A DNA stretch of 29,132 bases from an uncultured Bacilli bacterium (GCA_947632495.1 CANRPL010000009.1:1-29132), one strand, 5' to 3'. Positions 14,834-23,131 are shown, numbered from the stretch's first letter. The notes: generated by a model not told the origin, from the letters alone. Translations and numbers: made by a program.

Positions 14834-15937
14834 TTACAAATTATTTAAATCTTTTAAACTATCTAAAACAAACTCGCCATCCTTACGAATTAAAACGTCA
14901 TCAAAGTATACTTCACCACCGCCATATTCAGGTCGTTGAATCCATACTAGATCCCAATGAACAGCAGAACGATTAGTATTATCACAATCAGCATAGGCCA
15001 TACCAGGGGTAAAATGAATACTACCTTTTATCTTTTCATCATAAAGGATGTCTCCCATTGGATGAAGGATTTTAGGATTGATACCAAAAGAAAACTCACC
15101 GACATAACGTGCTCCTTCATCAGTATTGAAAATATCATTTAGTTCGTCATCATCTTCAGCACAGTGTGCTTCAATGATTTTACCATCCTTAAATGTTAAA
15201 CTAACATTATGATAAATATTGCCTCGATATGGACTAGGAGTGTTGTAAGTAATTGTTCCATTTACACTATGCAAAACAGGAGCAGTATAGATTTCACCAT
15301 CAGGAATATTAGCTTTACCACAACATGGAATAGCAGGCATATCTTTGATAGAAAAGCTTATGTCTGTATTAGGTCCAACCATGCGAACTTTATCAGTATG
15401 TTCCATTAGCGTTTTTAATGGTTCAAGTTTTTCCGCCATTTTAGAATAATCAACATTCATAACTTCAAAAGCATACTTACGAAAATCATCTAAACTCATT
15501 TGTGCCTTATAGGCATCAATTAAGGATGGGTAGTTAAATAATACCCATTTACGTTTATTGACACGAATCTCATCAAATGGTTTACGTTTAAGATCATATA
15601 AATTGGTCATCTGAACAGGAACTGATTTTGTCTCATATTCATTTTCTGTATGTTTAACATAAATGATACTATCGAAATTATCCATTTCAAATTCAGCATA
15701 TTTAACTAGTAAGTCGATAGCTTGTTCACTACTTTCACGTAAGATAAGAGCATCTAGTTCTTTATCCATACGTTTATATATAGCTACTCCACCCTTGGCA
15801 ATAACATTTCTAACTAAAGCTTTAACCATCGCACTTGCTTCATCAGCATAATACATGATTAATACCCTTTCTTCTGGTTCAACATTAATGGAATATTCAA
15901 CAATTGTTTTAGCTAATTTTTCTATTTCTTCACTCAT
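14834..15937 (-). CDS. M29-family aminopeptidase (AmpS/PepS type)
   Basis: A 367-residue cytoplasmic metallo-aminopeptidase that removes N-terminal residues from peptides. Family landmarks are DISFSIKDMPAIPCCGKANIPDGEIYTAP around residue 195, with the glutamate (GEI) that binds metal; GEFSFGINPKI near 280; and the C-terminal HFTPGMAY...AVHWDLVW with histidines expected to bind metal. It is somewhat shorter than the usual 400-410 residues but has all these regions. I choose the ATG at 15937, 6 bases after AGGTG, over the ATG at 15946 that overlaps the ribosome binding site. It is divergent from the tyrosine-rich gene. Confidence 0.92.
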   Translation of the reverse strand: MSEEIEKLAKTIVEYSINVEPEERVLIMYYADEASAMVKALVRNVIAKGGVAIYKRMDKELDALILRESSEQAIDLLVKYAEFEMDNFDSIIYVKHTENEYETKSVPVQMTNLYDLKRKPFDEIRVNKRKWVLFNYPSLIDAYKAQMSLDDFRKYAFEVMNVDYSKMAEKLEPLKTLMEHTDKVRMVGPNTDISFSIKDMPAIPCCGKANIPDGEIYTAPVLHSVNGTITYNTPSPYRGNIYHNVSLTFKDGKIIEAHCAEDDDELNDIFNTDEGARYVGEFSFGINPKILHPMGDILYDEKIKGSIHFTPGMAYADCDNTNRSAVHWDLVWIQRPEYGGGEVYFDDVLIRKDGEFVLDSLKDLNNL

Positions 15938-15944
15938 TATCATC

Positions 15945-15972
15945 ACCTATTTCTTTTATATATCATATCATA
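15945..15972 (+). promoter_or_regulatory. sigma-K-like promoter of the tyrosine-rich gene
   Basis: AC at 15945-15946, then 17 bases, then CATATCATA at 15964-15972, fits the published sigma-K pattern (AC, about 17 bases, CATANNNTA). The same geometry occurs before gerE. The start would fall at about 15979, just at the ribosome binding site. Confidence 0.5.
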
Positions 15973-15990
15973 TTATGAAAGGAGCAACAA
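15962..15990 (-). promoter_or_regulatory. sigma-A-like promoter of the aminopeptidase gene
   Basis: On the minus strand, TTGTTG and TATGAT are separated by 17 bases, with TGA before the -10. It overlaps the divergent sigma-K-like element on the other strand. Confidence 0.45.
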
Positions 15991-15991
15991 T

Positions 15992-16231
15992 ATGTATAAC
16001 AATCAATTTGGTTATTCTAGTCCTGTTTTCAGTCAAGTAGGATTACCAGCCAATAATCAAGATGAACGTGTTTTCGGTGGCTTTTTAGGTCCATTTATTC
16101 TCGGTGGTATTACAGGTGGATTAGTAGCGCCTTATTTCAATGGTGGAAACAATAATGGTTATAATCAACCACCATATTATACTAATAATTATTACTATCC
16201 TCCTTATTATTATGGACCATATTATTATTAA
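15992..16231 (+). CDS. tyrosine-rich small protein, candidate spore coat protein
   Basis: A 79-residue protein of unusual composition. The middle is glycine-rich and mildly hydrophobic (GGFLGPFILGGITGGLVAP). The last 25 residues are almost only Tyr, Pro and Asn, ending in PPYYYGPYYY. Tyr-rich tails of this sort are common in spore coat and crust proteins, where tyrosines become cross-linked. There is no cysteine and no clear signal peptide. AAAGGAG lies 7 bases before the ATG. Support for a late sporulation role is the sigma-K-like promoter and the presence of other sporulation genes in the window; the family itself I do not recognise. It is followed by its own terminator. Confidence 0.75.
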   Translation: MYNNQFGYSSPVFSQVGLPANNQDERVFGGFLGPFILGGITGGLVAPYFNGGNNNGYNQPPYYTNNYYYPPYYYGPYYY

Positions 16232-16247
16232 TAATCAAAAATTAAAT

Positions 16248-16273
16248 AAAAAGATATGCGCCATATCTTTTTT
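16248..16273 (+). terminator. Rho-independent terminator of the tyrosine-rich gene
   Basis: A perfect 11-base-pair stem (16248-16258 with 16262-16272) has a 3-base loop CGC and the T run is part of the 3' arm. The mgtE promoter starts a few bases on. Confidence 0.85.
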
Positions 16274-16276
16274 GTG

Positions 16277-16285
16277 TGCTATAAT
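16277..16285 (+). promoter_or_regulatory. extended -10 promoter of mgtE
   Basis: TGCTATAAT is a perfect -10 with TGn. The -35 position falls inside the preceding terminator and is not conserved. The leader is only about 18 bases, so no magnesium riboswitch fits. Confidence 0.65.
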
Positions 16286-16309
16286 GTCAAGAAGAAGGAG
16301 GCGTTTGGA

Positions 16310-17644
16310 ATGATGGATAACATCAAAGAATTAGTTGACACTAATGAATATTCAAAATTGAAAAAAGAGATTATTGAACTAGATGAAGCCGATATTGCGG
16401 AAATATTAGAAGATTTAGATGAAAAAAGTTTAGTCAAAGTTTTTCGCCTTTTACCTAAAAATATTGCGGCAGAAACATTTTCCGAATTGGAGATTGACTA
16501 TCAACAATTAATTATTAATTCTTTAACAACTAAAGAAGCCGCTATTATTATTGATGATATGGCAGCGGACGACGCTACCGACTTAATTGAAGAGATGCCA
16601 TCTAATGTCGTTAAAAAGATTCTTGCACAAACGACCAAAGAGACAAGAAAAGATATCAATCATCTACTTCATTATCCTGATGCATCAGCAGGAAGTATTA
16701 TGACAGTCGAATTTTTAGATGTCAAAGCTAATGCGACAGTCAGTAAAGCGATGAGCGATATTAGACGTAAAGGAAAAGATGCCGAGACAATTGATTTTTG
16801 TTTTGTACTCGACCGTGAAAGACGTCTATTAGGTAATGTTTCCCTTACCCAAATTGTTTTGGCCTCTCCTAACAAATTAATAAAAAATATTATGGAAGAT
16901 AATCCTATTAAAGTTAATACTTTAACCGATCAAGAAGATGTTGCCGCGATGTTTCAAAAGTATGACGTGACAGTTATGCCGGTTGTCGATAGTGAAGAGC
17001 GTTTGGTAGGAATTATTACAATTGATGATATTATGGATATTATTGAAGAAGAGACAACCGAAGATATCGAAAAGATGGCCGCTATTGTTCCAACTGAAAA
17101 GCCATATTTAAAGATGAGCCTTTGGGATATATGTAAAAGTCGTTTACCATGGTTATTATTTTTAATGATAAGTGCGACTTTTACCAGTAGTATCATTTCA
17201 ACATATGAAGCTTCGTTAGCGAGCTATGCCGTATTAACTTTATTTATTCCAATGATTATGGGTACTGGTGGTAATGCTGGTGGGCAATCATCCGTAACCA
17301 TTATACGTGCCCTATCTCTAGATGAAGTTGAATTTAAAGATACCTTTAAAGTTTTTCTTAAAGAATTATGCGTCGGTTTAATTTGTGGTCTTATTTTAGC
17401 TATCTGTAATTTTGGTAAGTTACTATTAGTTGAACACGTTTCAGTTATTGTAGCTTTAATTGTATGTTTAGCACTTTTAATTACCGTTATCTTCGCTAAA
17501 ATAATTGGTTCACTGCTTCCTATTTTAGCATCTAAATTACATCTTGATCCGGCCGTCATGGCTAATCCTATTATCACAACAATCATCGATGCTCTATCAT
17601 TAGTAATTTATTTTACAATTGCTAGCAACATTTTAGGCATATAA
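16310..17644 (+). CDS. mgtE: magnesium transporter MgtE
   Basis: A 444-residue magnesium channel of the MgtE/SLC41 family. An acidic N-domain (about residues 1-120, with DEADIAEILEDLDE repeats) is followed by two CBS domains (about 125-245) ending in GIITIDDIMDIIEEE, which sense cytoplasmic magnesium. A five-helix pore domain (about 280-444) carries the conserved PMIMGTGGNAGGQSS near residue 318. The start is the ATG at 16310 (or the next codon, also ATG), 8 bases after AAGGAGG. An open frame extends back to 16256, but it runs through the previous terminator and the promoter. Full length; transcribed alone and closed by a two-way terminator. Confidence 0.97.
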   Translation: MMDNIKELVDTNEYSKLKKEIIELDEADIAEILEDLDEKSLVKVFRLLPKNIAAETFSELEIDYQQLIINSLTTKEAAIIIDDMAADDATDLIEEMPSNVVKKILAQTTKETRKDINHLLHYPDASAGSIMTVEFLDVKANATVSKAMSDIRRKGKDAETIDFCFVLDRERRLLGNVSLTQIVLASPNKLIKNIMEDNPIKVNTLTDQEDVAAMFQKYDVTVMPVVDSEERLVGIITIDDIMDIIEEETTEDIEKMAAIVPTEKPYLKMSLWDICKSRLPWLLFLMISATFTSSIISTYEASLASYAVLTLFIPMIMGTGGNAGGQSSVTIIRALSLDEVEFKDTFKVFLKELCVGLICGLILAICNFGKLLLVEHVSVIVALIVCLALLITVIFAKIIGSLLPILASKLHLDPAVMANPIITTIIDALSLVIYFTIASNILGI

Positions 17645-17672
17645 AAAATATTGGCACAAAACCAATATTTTT
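17644..17672. terminator. bidirectional terminator between mgtE and rny
   Basis: A perfect 11-base-pair stem (17644-17654 with 17662-17672) has a 7-base loop, with A runs on one side and T runs on the other, so it can serve both convergent genes. It abuts the mgtE stop codon and overlaps the rny stop codon. Confidence 0.9.
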
Positions 17673-19224
17673 ATTTTGCTTCTTCCGTCGCACGTGTCTC
17701 ACGAATAACGGTAACTTTAATTGTTCCAGGATATTGAAGTTCAGCTTCAATACGATTTTTAATATCACGAGCTACCTTATAACTTGTTAAATCATCAACT
17801 TCTTCTGGTTTAACAATAACACGTAATTCACGTCCAGCTTGCATAGCATAAGCTTTATCAACACCAGTTGTCGTATTAGCGATATCCTCTAGATCATGTA
17901 ATCTTTGAACATAATTTTCTAGTGAATCATTACGTGCTCCTGGACGACTTGCTGATAAGGCATCTGCTATCGCCACCAATTCAGCTATAACACTTGTTGG
18001 CTCAACATCACCATGGTGTGATTCAATAGCGTTAATAATAACATCTTTTTCTTTATACTTTTTAGCTAAATTAACACCTAATTCAACATGACTACCTTCC
18101 ATCTCATGATCGATAGCTTTACCAATATCATGAAGAAGACCAGCACGTTTCGCTAACATAACATTTTCACCTAATTCAGCAGCCATAATACCAGCTAAAT
18201 TAGCTACTTCAATGGAATGTGTTAAAACATTTTGACCATAGCTTGTTCTAAAGTGTAATTTACCAATAATCTCAATTAATTCTGGATCTACTTTCGTAAT
18301 ACCTAATTCAAATAATGCGGCATCACCATATTCCAAAATTTTTGTCTTCATCTCTTTACATGTCTTATCATATATCTCTTCAATACGCGCTGGATGAATA
18401 CGACCATCTTTTATCAAACTATCAATTGTAACGCGAGCTATTTCACGACGTAATGGATCGAAACTTGATAAAACAATTGCCTCTGGTGTATCGTCAATTA
18501 TTAAATCAACCCCTGTAACAGCCTCAATAGTTCGAATATTACGGCCTTCACGACCAATAATACGACCTTTCATATCTTCACTTGGAAGATCTACAACAGT
18601 TACAGTTTGTTCAGATGCAACTTCACTAGCGTATTTCTGCATTGATGAAACAAGAAGTGATTTGGCATTTTTATCAACAACAAGTTTAGCTTCAGCTTCT
18701 TTTTCTTTAATTAAAGCAGCAATCTCTAAAGACATTGTATCTTCAACTTGTTTTAATATTATCTCACGAGCTTCTTCCTTAGTATAACAAGCAATCTTTT
18801 CCAATAATTCCAATTGTTGTTTTTTTATTTCCTCCACTTTTGCTTCTTCGTCTTGGATAACATTTTGTTTATTAATTAAATTATTTTCTTTTTCTTCAAG
18901 TGAACTTTCACGATTATCCAAAGATTGTTCACGACGTTCGATACTCTCCTCACGCGTGTATAATCTCTTCTCTGATTCTTTAATCTCATCCTTCTTCTCT
19001 TTTATTTCTTTGTCGGATTTTTCTTTTAGTTCTCTAATTTCTTCTTTTGCTTCTGCTAGAGCATCTTTTTTTGCTTTTTCGGCATCAGCATAAGCTTTAT
19101 TTAAAATATCGTCAGCCTTTTTTTGAGACTTCGTATTTCTTATATAATTAAATATAAACATTGCAATTATTCCAACACCAAATCCAATAAGGACTAGCAA
19201 AATGGAGAACAAAATATCATTCAT
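17671..19224 (-). CDS. rny: ribonuclease Y
   Basis: A 517-residue membrane-tethered endoribonuclease that starts mRNA decay in Bacilli. One N-terminal membrane helix (about 4-26) is followed by a long coiled coil (about 35-150), a KH RNA-binding domain (DMKGRIIGREGRNIRTIEAVTG, about 215-236), and an HD domain with HSIEVANLAG and GLLHDIGKAIDHE as metal ligands. The C-terminal region matches the family to the end. GGAGG lies 7 bases before the ATG. It has its own consensus promoter. It follows recA, an order shared with Bacillus. Confidence 0.97.
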   Translation of the reverse strand: MNDILFSILLVLIGFGVGIIAMFIFNYIRNTKSQKKADDILNKAYADAEKAKKDALAEAKEEIRELKEKSDKEIKEKKDEIKESEKRLYTREESIERREQSLDNRESSLEEKENNLINKQNVIQDEEAKVEEIKKQQLELLEKIACYTKEEAREIILKQVEDTMSLEIAALIKEKEAEAKLVVDKNAKSLLVSSMQKYASEVASEQTVTVVDLPSEDMKGRIIGREGRNIRTIEAVTGVDLIIDDTPEAIVLSSFDPLRREIARVTIDSLIKDGRIHPARIEEIYDKTCKEMKTKILEYGDAALFELGITKVDPELIEIIGKLHFRTSYGQNVLTHSIEVANLAGIMAAELGENVMLAKRAGLLHDIGKAIDHEMEGSHVELGVNLAKKYKEKDVIINAIESHHGDVEPTSVIAELVAIADALSASRPGARNDSLENYVQRLHDLEDIANTTTGVDKAYAMQAGRELRVIVKPEEVDDLTSYKVARDIKNRIEAELQYPGTIKVTVIRETRATEEAK

Positions 19225-19271
19225 AATACTTCCTCCATTTCCAATTTTAAGTGATAAATCACTCTATAATT

Positions 19272-19300
19272 ATTGTAAATTGATTTGATAGTTTTGTCAA
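19272..19300 (-). promoter_or_regulatory. sigma-A promoter of rny
   Basis: On the minus strand, TTGACA and TACAAT are separated by 17 bases. The predicted leader of about 40 bases contains a small hairpin AGTGAT/ATCACT near 19249-19262, similar in sequence to the recA terminator stem. Confidence 0.85.
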
Positions 19301-19329
19301 TAAAAAAGTGATTTAACTAGTAAATCACT
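19301..19329 (-). terminator. Rho-independent terminator of recA
   Basis: A perfect 8-base-pair stem (19307-19314 with 19322-19329) has a 7-base loop and is followed by a T run on the minus strand. The recA TGA stop is part of the stem. The rny -35 begins immediately after. Confidence 0.88.
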
Positions 19330-20353
19330 CTTCCTCTTCAACTTTACTTTTTGGCATATCTTCATTTTGGTAAAAATTACGGATGCTTGCTTCAATTTCC
19401 GTAGCCATAGCAGGATTCTTTTTAAGCCATTCTTTGACATTCTCTTTACCTTGACCAACTTTTTCACCCTTATAAGCATACCAAGCTCCACTTTTTTCAA
19501 GAATATTAGCTTCGGCACCTAAATCGACAAGTTCACCTGTTTTTGATACACCTTCACCATACATAATATCTACTGAACATGTCTTAAATGGTGGAGCCAT
19601 TTTATTTTTAACAACTTTAATATTAGCCTTACTACCAATAATATCTGTTCCTAATTTAATTTGTTCACCTTTGCGAACTTCCAAGCGTACAGATGCATAG
19701 AACTTTAAAGCACGGCCACCAGGTGTTGTTTCAGGATTACCAAACATGATTCCTACTTTTTCACGTAACTGATTGATAAAAATACAAATAGTATTAGTCT
19801 TATTAATAACACCAGAAAGTTTACGTAAAGCTTGACTCATTAAACGTGCTTGAAGACCGACATGTGCATCGCCCATTTCCCCTTCAATTTCAGCTTGGGG
19901 AACTAAAGCTGCAACAGAATCGATAACGATAACGCTAATCGCACCACTGCGAACTAAAGCTTCACATATCTCTAAAGCTTGTTCGCCATTATCAGGTTGA
20001 CTCAATAATAACTCATCAATATCAACACCAATTTTAGCGGCATAAGTTGGATCTAGAGCATGTTCAGCATCAATAAAAGCTGCACGTCCTCCTAGTTTTT
20101 GAGCTTCGGCAATTGCATGCAAAGCAAAAGTTGTCTTACCACTTGACTCTGGTCCATAAATTTCAATAATGCGTCCTTTTGGATAGCCCCCTATTCCTAA
20201 AGCCATATCCAATGAAATAGAACCACTTGATATAACATCAATTTTTTGATGTTTATGTTCTCCCAATTTCATTACGGCGCCTTTTCCAAATTGTTTTTCA
20301 ATATCTAACATTACTTGTTCTAAAGTTTTATCGCCAGTTGTTTTTACTGCCAT
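19325..20353 (-). CDS. recA: recombinase RecA
   Basis: A 342-residue DNA strand-exchange protein that also triggers LexA self-cleavage in the SOS response. Walker A GPESSGKT is at residues 67-74. The Walker B region VIVIDSVAALVP, the L1/L2 region including GNPETTPGGRALKFYASVRLEVR, and the C-terminal domain are all as expected. The tail is acidic (SKVEEEE). AGGAGG precedes the ATG by 6 bases. A perfect consensus promoter and an upstream SOS-box-like sequence suggest LexA control. Confidence 0.98.
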   Translation of the reverse strand: MAVKTTGDKTLEQVMLDIEKQFGKGAVMKLGEHKHQKIDVISSGSISLDMALGIGGYPKGRIIEIYGPESSGKTTFALHAIAEAQKLGGRAAFIDAEHALDPTYAAKIGVDIDELLLSQPDNGEQALEICEALVRSGAISVIVIDSVAALVPQAEIEGEMGDAHVGLQARLMSQALRKLSGVINKTNTICIFINQLREKVGIMFGNPETTPGGRALKFYASVRLEVRKGEQIKLGTDIIGSKANIKVVKNKMAPPFKTCSVDIMYGEGVSKTGELVDLGAEANILEKSGAWYAYKGEKVGQGKENVKEWLKKNPAMATEIEASIRNFYQNEDMPKSKVEEEE

Positions 20354-20380
20354 AATGTACCTCCTATCGTTTACAAATTA

Positions 20381-20409
20381 ATTATACAATAGTCCTAAAA
20401 ACTTGTCAA
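20381..20409 (-). promoter_or_regulatory. consensus sigma-A promoter of recA
   Basis: On the minus strand, TTGACA and TATAAT are separated by 17 bases, an exact match to the consensus. Confidence 0.92.
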
Positions 20410-20418
20410 TACTTTTTA

Positions 20419-20432
20419 CGAACATTTGTATG
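20419..20432. promoter_or_regulatory. candidate LexA (SOS) box upstream of recA
   Basis: CGAACATTTGTATG matches the Gram-positive SOS box CGAACRNRYGTTYG at 12 of 14 positions. It lies 9 bases upstream of the recA -35 element. The mismatches weaken the second half-site. Confidence 0.5.
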
Positions 20433-20434
20433 TT

Positions 20435-20935
20435 TTATCTTAAAGAATATATTGTATGATGACGTTTTTGCCTAATGTTATCAATGACTTTAAAGATTAA
20501 AGCTAATAGTATTAAATAACCATAATTAAGAATTAAAGAGCCATAAATACTGGTCCATAACTGTTGCCATGAAAAAGAATGATTACCTATCATGCATAAA
20601 AATGTATATGGTAAAAAGCGATATAAAAGAAGACATAGTAAAAGGCATACACCCTTATTAAAAAGATTAGTTGGAAAATATTTATCCCATATAGTAACTA
20701 AATACCCAAGCAAGATGAAAAGCATGACATTAAGGAATAATGTTTGCGTATAAGTAATATCATAAAGAAAACCTAATATTCCGCAGTAGATAATATAACG
20801 TTTTAAAGACGTAACACGTTTAGGATAGATAAATATTAAGCTGACGATGGTAAGAAGGGGTAAGAAAAGGCTTCCCTCTTTAAGGAAATTAGAAATAATA
20901 CCATCGATGAAAAAGGATAGCAAAACTAAAATCAT
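20435..20935 (-). CDS. mreD: rod-shape-determining protein MreD
   Basis: A 166-residue, very hydrophobic protein with about five membrane helices, the size and profile of MreD, a partner of MreC in the elongasome that guides lateral wall synthesis. Sequence conservation in this family is low; the assignment rests on topology and on position right after mreC, with which it overlaps by 4 bases (ATGA). No terminator is evident after it, so transcripts may run on towards recA. Confidence 0.88.
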   Translation of the reverse strand: MILVLLSFFIDGIISNFLKEGSLFLPLLTIVSLIFIYPKRVTSLKRYIIYCGILGFLYDITYTQTLFLNVMLFILLGYLVTIWDKYFPTNLFNKGVCLLLCLLLYRFLPYTFLCMIGNHSFSWQQLWTSIYGSLILNYGYLILLALIFKVIDNIRQKRHHTIYSLR

Positions 20936-21783
20936 GGTGTCATAGCCTTTCTTTTTAATACGTTAACATATTCAATATTTTCATAATTGACGGATGGGGT
21001 AACTTCAACAATTTTGCCTAAGTCAAAATTATCAGTTGTAATATTTTTAACATAACCTATTAAAATGCCACTTGGAAAACTATCACTTAAACCAGTCGTT
21101 GTCACGTAGGCATTAAGGGGAATATCTCCCGAACTAATTCCTTCAATCGTATAAAGACCATTATTATATCCATTTAGTAAACCCATCGCATACTTACCAT
21201 TACCTAGATCAATTTTAACAGAAATTTTACTAGGTAAATTTTTAGTTGTTAATAATTGAACATTACTACTATAAGCACTAACATCAGATATATAGCCGAT
21301 TAAACCATTAGTTGTGACGACAGCCATCTTTTTAGTAACACCAGCTTTAGATCCTTTATTAATTGTTAAAAGATCATACCAATAACCGACATCACGACTG
21401 ACAATGGTTACCGGAATTTGATCATAATCAGATAAACTACTATCAATCTTTAGCATATCACGTAATTCTTTATTTTCTTTTTCTAATTCTTTAATACGAG
21501 CTTCTTTTTGATTGACATCATCCATTTGTTCCTGTAAATTTTTATATTTTACATAAACTTTTTCGCGTTCTTGATATACTTCTATTTTATCGTGAATAAA
21601 TTCAACTGGTGCATAAAGTACTTGTCCAATGAAGCTTGTTACATCTTTAATAGTCTTTTCTATCATGAGCATATTTCCTTCCTGACGTAAAGAATATGTC
21701 GTAAATATCAAAGCACCTATAATGATGATGACAGCTATACTAATCTTTATATATTTATGCTTCTTATCTCTATATCTTTTCAT
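20932..21783 (-). CDS. mreC: rod-shape-determining protein MreC
   Basis: A 283-residue cell-shape protein. It has a short basic N-terminus, one membrane helix (about 12-29), a coiled coil (about 70-112, KNLQEQMDDVNQKEARIKEL), and the double beta-barrel domain with GYWYDLLTINKGSKAGV and later GLIGYISDV, all typical of MreC. AGGTGATTT precedes the ATG. mreB, which often stands between radC and mreC, is absent here. Overlap with mreD indicates coupled translation. Confidence 0.95.
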   Translation of the reverse strand: MKRYRDKKHKYIKISIAVIIIIGALIFTTYSLRQEGNMLMIEKTIKDVTSFIGQVLYAPVEFIHDKIEVYQEREKVYVKYKNLQEQMDDVNQKEARIKELEKENKELRDMLKIDSSLSDYDQIPVTIVSRDVGYWYDLLTINKGSKAGVTKKMAVVTTNGLIGYISDVSAYSSNVQLLTTKNLPSKISVKIDLGNGKYAMGLLNGYNNGLYTIEGISSGDIPLNAYVTTTGLSDSFPSGILIGYVKNITTDNFDLGKIVEVTPSVNYENIEYVNVLKRKAMTP

Positions 21784-21801
21784 AAATCACCTATTACTTT
21801 T

Positions 21802-21830
21802 ATTATACTAAATGCCCTACTCTTTTTAAA
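21802..21830 (-). promoter_or_regulatory. promoter of mreCD
   Basis: On the minus strand, TTTAAA and TATAAT are separated by 17 bases. The -10 is perfect and the -35 weak. It lies just past the radC stop. Confidence 0.55.
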
Positions 21831-21831
21831 G

Positions 21832-22515
21832 TCAAATATCTTTGTTTTCTAAAAAACTATAATAATTATCCCGTCCAATAATAATGTGATCTAAAATTTT
21901 GATACCTAGTAATGAACCAATCTCAACTAAATTTTTAGTCAAAGCAAAATCTTCTTTACTTGGTAAAATGTTATTTGATGGATGATTATGGACACAAATA
22001 ATAGCTGATGCACTATAACAATAAGCTTCTTTAAAAATTTCACGGGGATGGACAACACTATAATTAGTTGTACCAATAAATAATAATTTTTCAAAAACAA
22101 TCTTTTTCGAATTATCGAGATAAACACAGTAAAAATATTCTTGTTTCTTATCCGCTAAAATATGACGATAATAATCATACACTAAACGAGAACTATTTAA
22201 TTTCTTATTGACGATGCTAGGCGTATAATTATTAATTCGCTTTCCTAATTCAATAGCCGCTAATAAAACACAACTCTTTTTAATGCCAATACCCTTAATG
22301 TTAATTAATGACGTATAATTAAAATTATTTAAATCGCCAATATTATTAAGTTTCATTAAAATAATACTCGCTAATTCTTTAGCGGAATATTGATTAGTGC
22401 CAGAGCGAATTAAAATGGCAATTAATTCTTCATTGGTTAGACTTTGCGCTCCATAATTAATCAACTTTTCATAAGGACGTTCTAAAATAGGTAAGTCCTT
22501 AATCTTCACTGTCAC
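21832..22515 (-). CDS. radC: RadC family JAMM-domain protein
   Basis: A 227-residue protein. An N-terminal helix-hairpin-helix region (INIKGIGIKKSCVLLAAIELGKR, about 65-90) precedes a JAMM metalloprotease-like domain with the metal ligands HNHPSNNILPSKED near residues 174-187. The old claim of a DNA-repair role is not supported in other bacteria and the true function is open. The start is a GTG at 22515, with AGGAG 10 bases before it; it overlaps the upstream gene by 17 bases. The radC-mreCD neighbourhood is conserved in Bacilli. Confidence 0.93.
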   Translation of the reverse strand: MTVKIKDLPILERPYEKLINYGAQSLTNEELIAILIRSGTNQYSAKELASIILMKLNNIGDLNNFNYTSLINIKGIGIKKSCVLLAAIELGKRINNYTPSIVNKKLNSSRLVYDYYRHILADKKQEYFYCVYLDNSKKIVFEKLLFIGTTNYSVVHPREIFKEAYCYSASAIICVHNHPSNNILPSKEDFALTKNLVEIGSLLGIKILDHIIIGRDNYYSFLENKDI

Positions 22516-22966
22516 TTATAACCAACTCCTCATACTTAGACAAGATTTGACTACTTACTTCTCCTAAAACCGCATTATCTTTGGTATTCTCAATCAATTT
22601 ATCCGCATTAACTAAATAATTTAAATAATTTTTTTCAGTCAAAACAAATTCTTCCGTCGACACATTATAGCCTAATTCTTTAAAATAGTTAACTAGTTTA
22701 TTCAAATTATCTTCACTAGTTGTAATACCAATATAGACATGAAAAAGATTATCTTTTTCCGTATATATATAATTGGTTAAAGAAAGTGTAGCTTTTTCTA
22801 AATCTTCCATCGTCTTATACTCACCATATTTAATAAAGTACGCTGTCATACCTTCCGATGCGACGGTTTTAATACCATGATAACTATGATATTCCTCAAG
22901 AAGTGTTTTACCTAAAATAAAGCCAACTAACAATCCAAATAATATGGATGCGACATATTTTTTCAT
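22499..22966 (-). CDS. membrane protein with SPOR-like region
   Basis: A 155-residue protein with an N-terminal membrane helix (ASILFGLLVGFILGKTLL) and an outer domain. The stretch LFHVYIGITTSEDNLNKLVNYFKELGYNV looks like a SPOR fold: a strand, a helix that aligns subunits, and a turn at Gly. SPOR domains bind bare glycan strands at division sites. In Bacillus the region upstream of radC includes spoIIB, a SPOR-type engulfment protein, so this may be its counterpart; that is inference from position and weak similarity. The ATG at 22966 is chosen, 5 bases after GGTG, over the ATG at 22969 and a longer frame from 23029. Confidence 0.65.
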   Translation of the reverse strand: MKKYVASILFGLLVGFILGKTLLEEYHSYHGIKTVASEGMTAYFIKYGEYKTMEDLEKATLSLTNYIYTEKDNLFHVYIGITTSEDNLNKLVNYFKELGYNVSTEEFVLTEKNYLNYLVNADKLIENTKDNAVLGEVSSQILSKYEELVISDSED

Positions 22967-23027
22967 CATATCACCATCTTTAATATAATCTTTATTTAAG
23001 TCTAAAATTGTCGATATAGACAATGCC

Positions 23028-23056
23028 AAAATAACATATTAAAGACAATGTGACAA
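23028..23056 (-). promoter_or_regulatory. promoter of the SPOR-like gene and radC
   Basis: On the minus strand, TTGTCA and TATTTT are separated by 17 bases, with TGT before the -10. The -10 is weak. A short inverted repeat (ATTGTC/GACAAT, 23005-23022) lies downstream in the leader. Confidence 0.45.
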
Positions 23057-23080
23057 AATCTTCTTTTTCATTTTTGGCAC

Positions 23081-23131
23081 AAAAAAAATGTCAAAAGTAT
23101 AAATTAGTCACACCAATTTATATTTTTGACA
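23081..23131 (-). terminator. strong terminator of the FtsK/SpoIIIE gene
   Basis: A long 17-base-pair stem (23089-23105 with 23115-23131, one mismatch) has a 9-base loop and is followed by eight T on the minus strand. It sits 7 bases past the stop codon. Confidence 0.92.

Noticed and set aside
16256..16309. Longer mgtE frame starting at 16256
   Set aside because: It begins inside the preceding terminator and runs through the mgtE promoter; the GGAGG-supported ATG at 16310 fits the family start.
16286..16309. Magnesium (M-box) riboswitch before mgtE
   Set aside because: Only about 20 bases separate the promoter from the ribosome binding site, too short for the structure.
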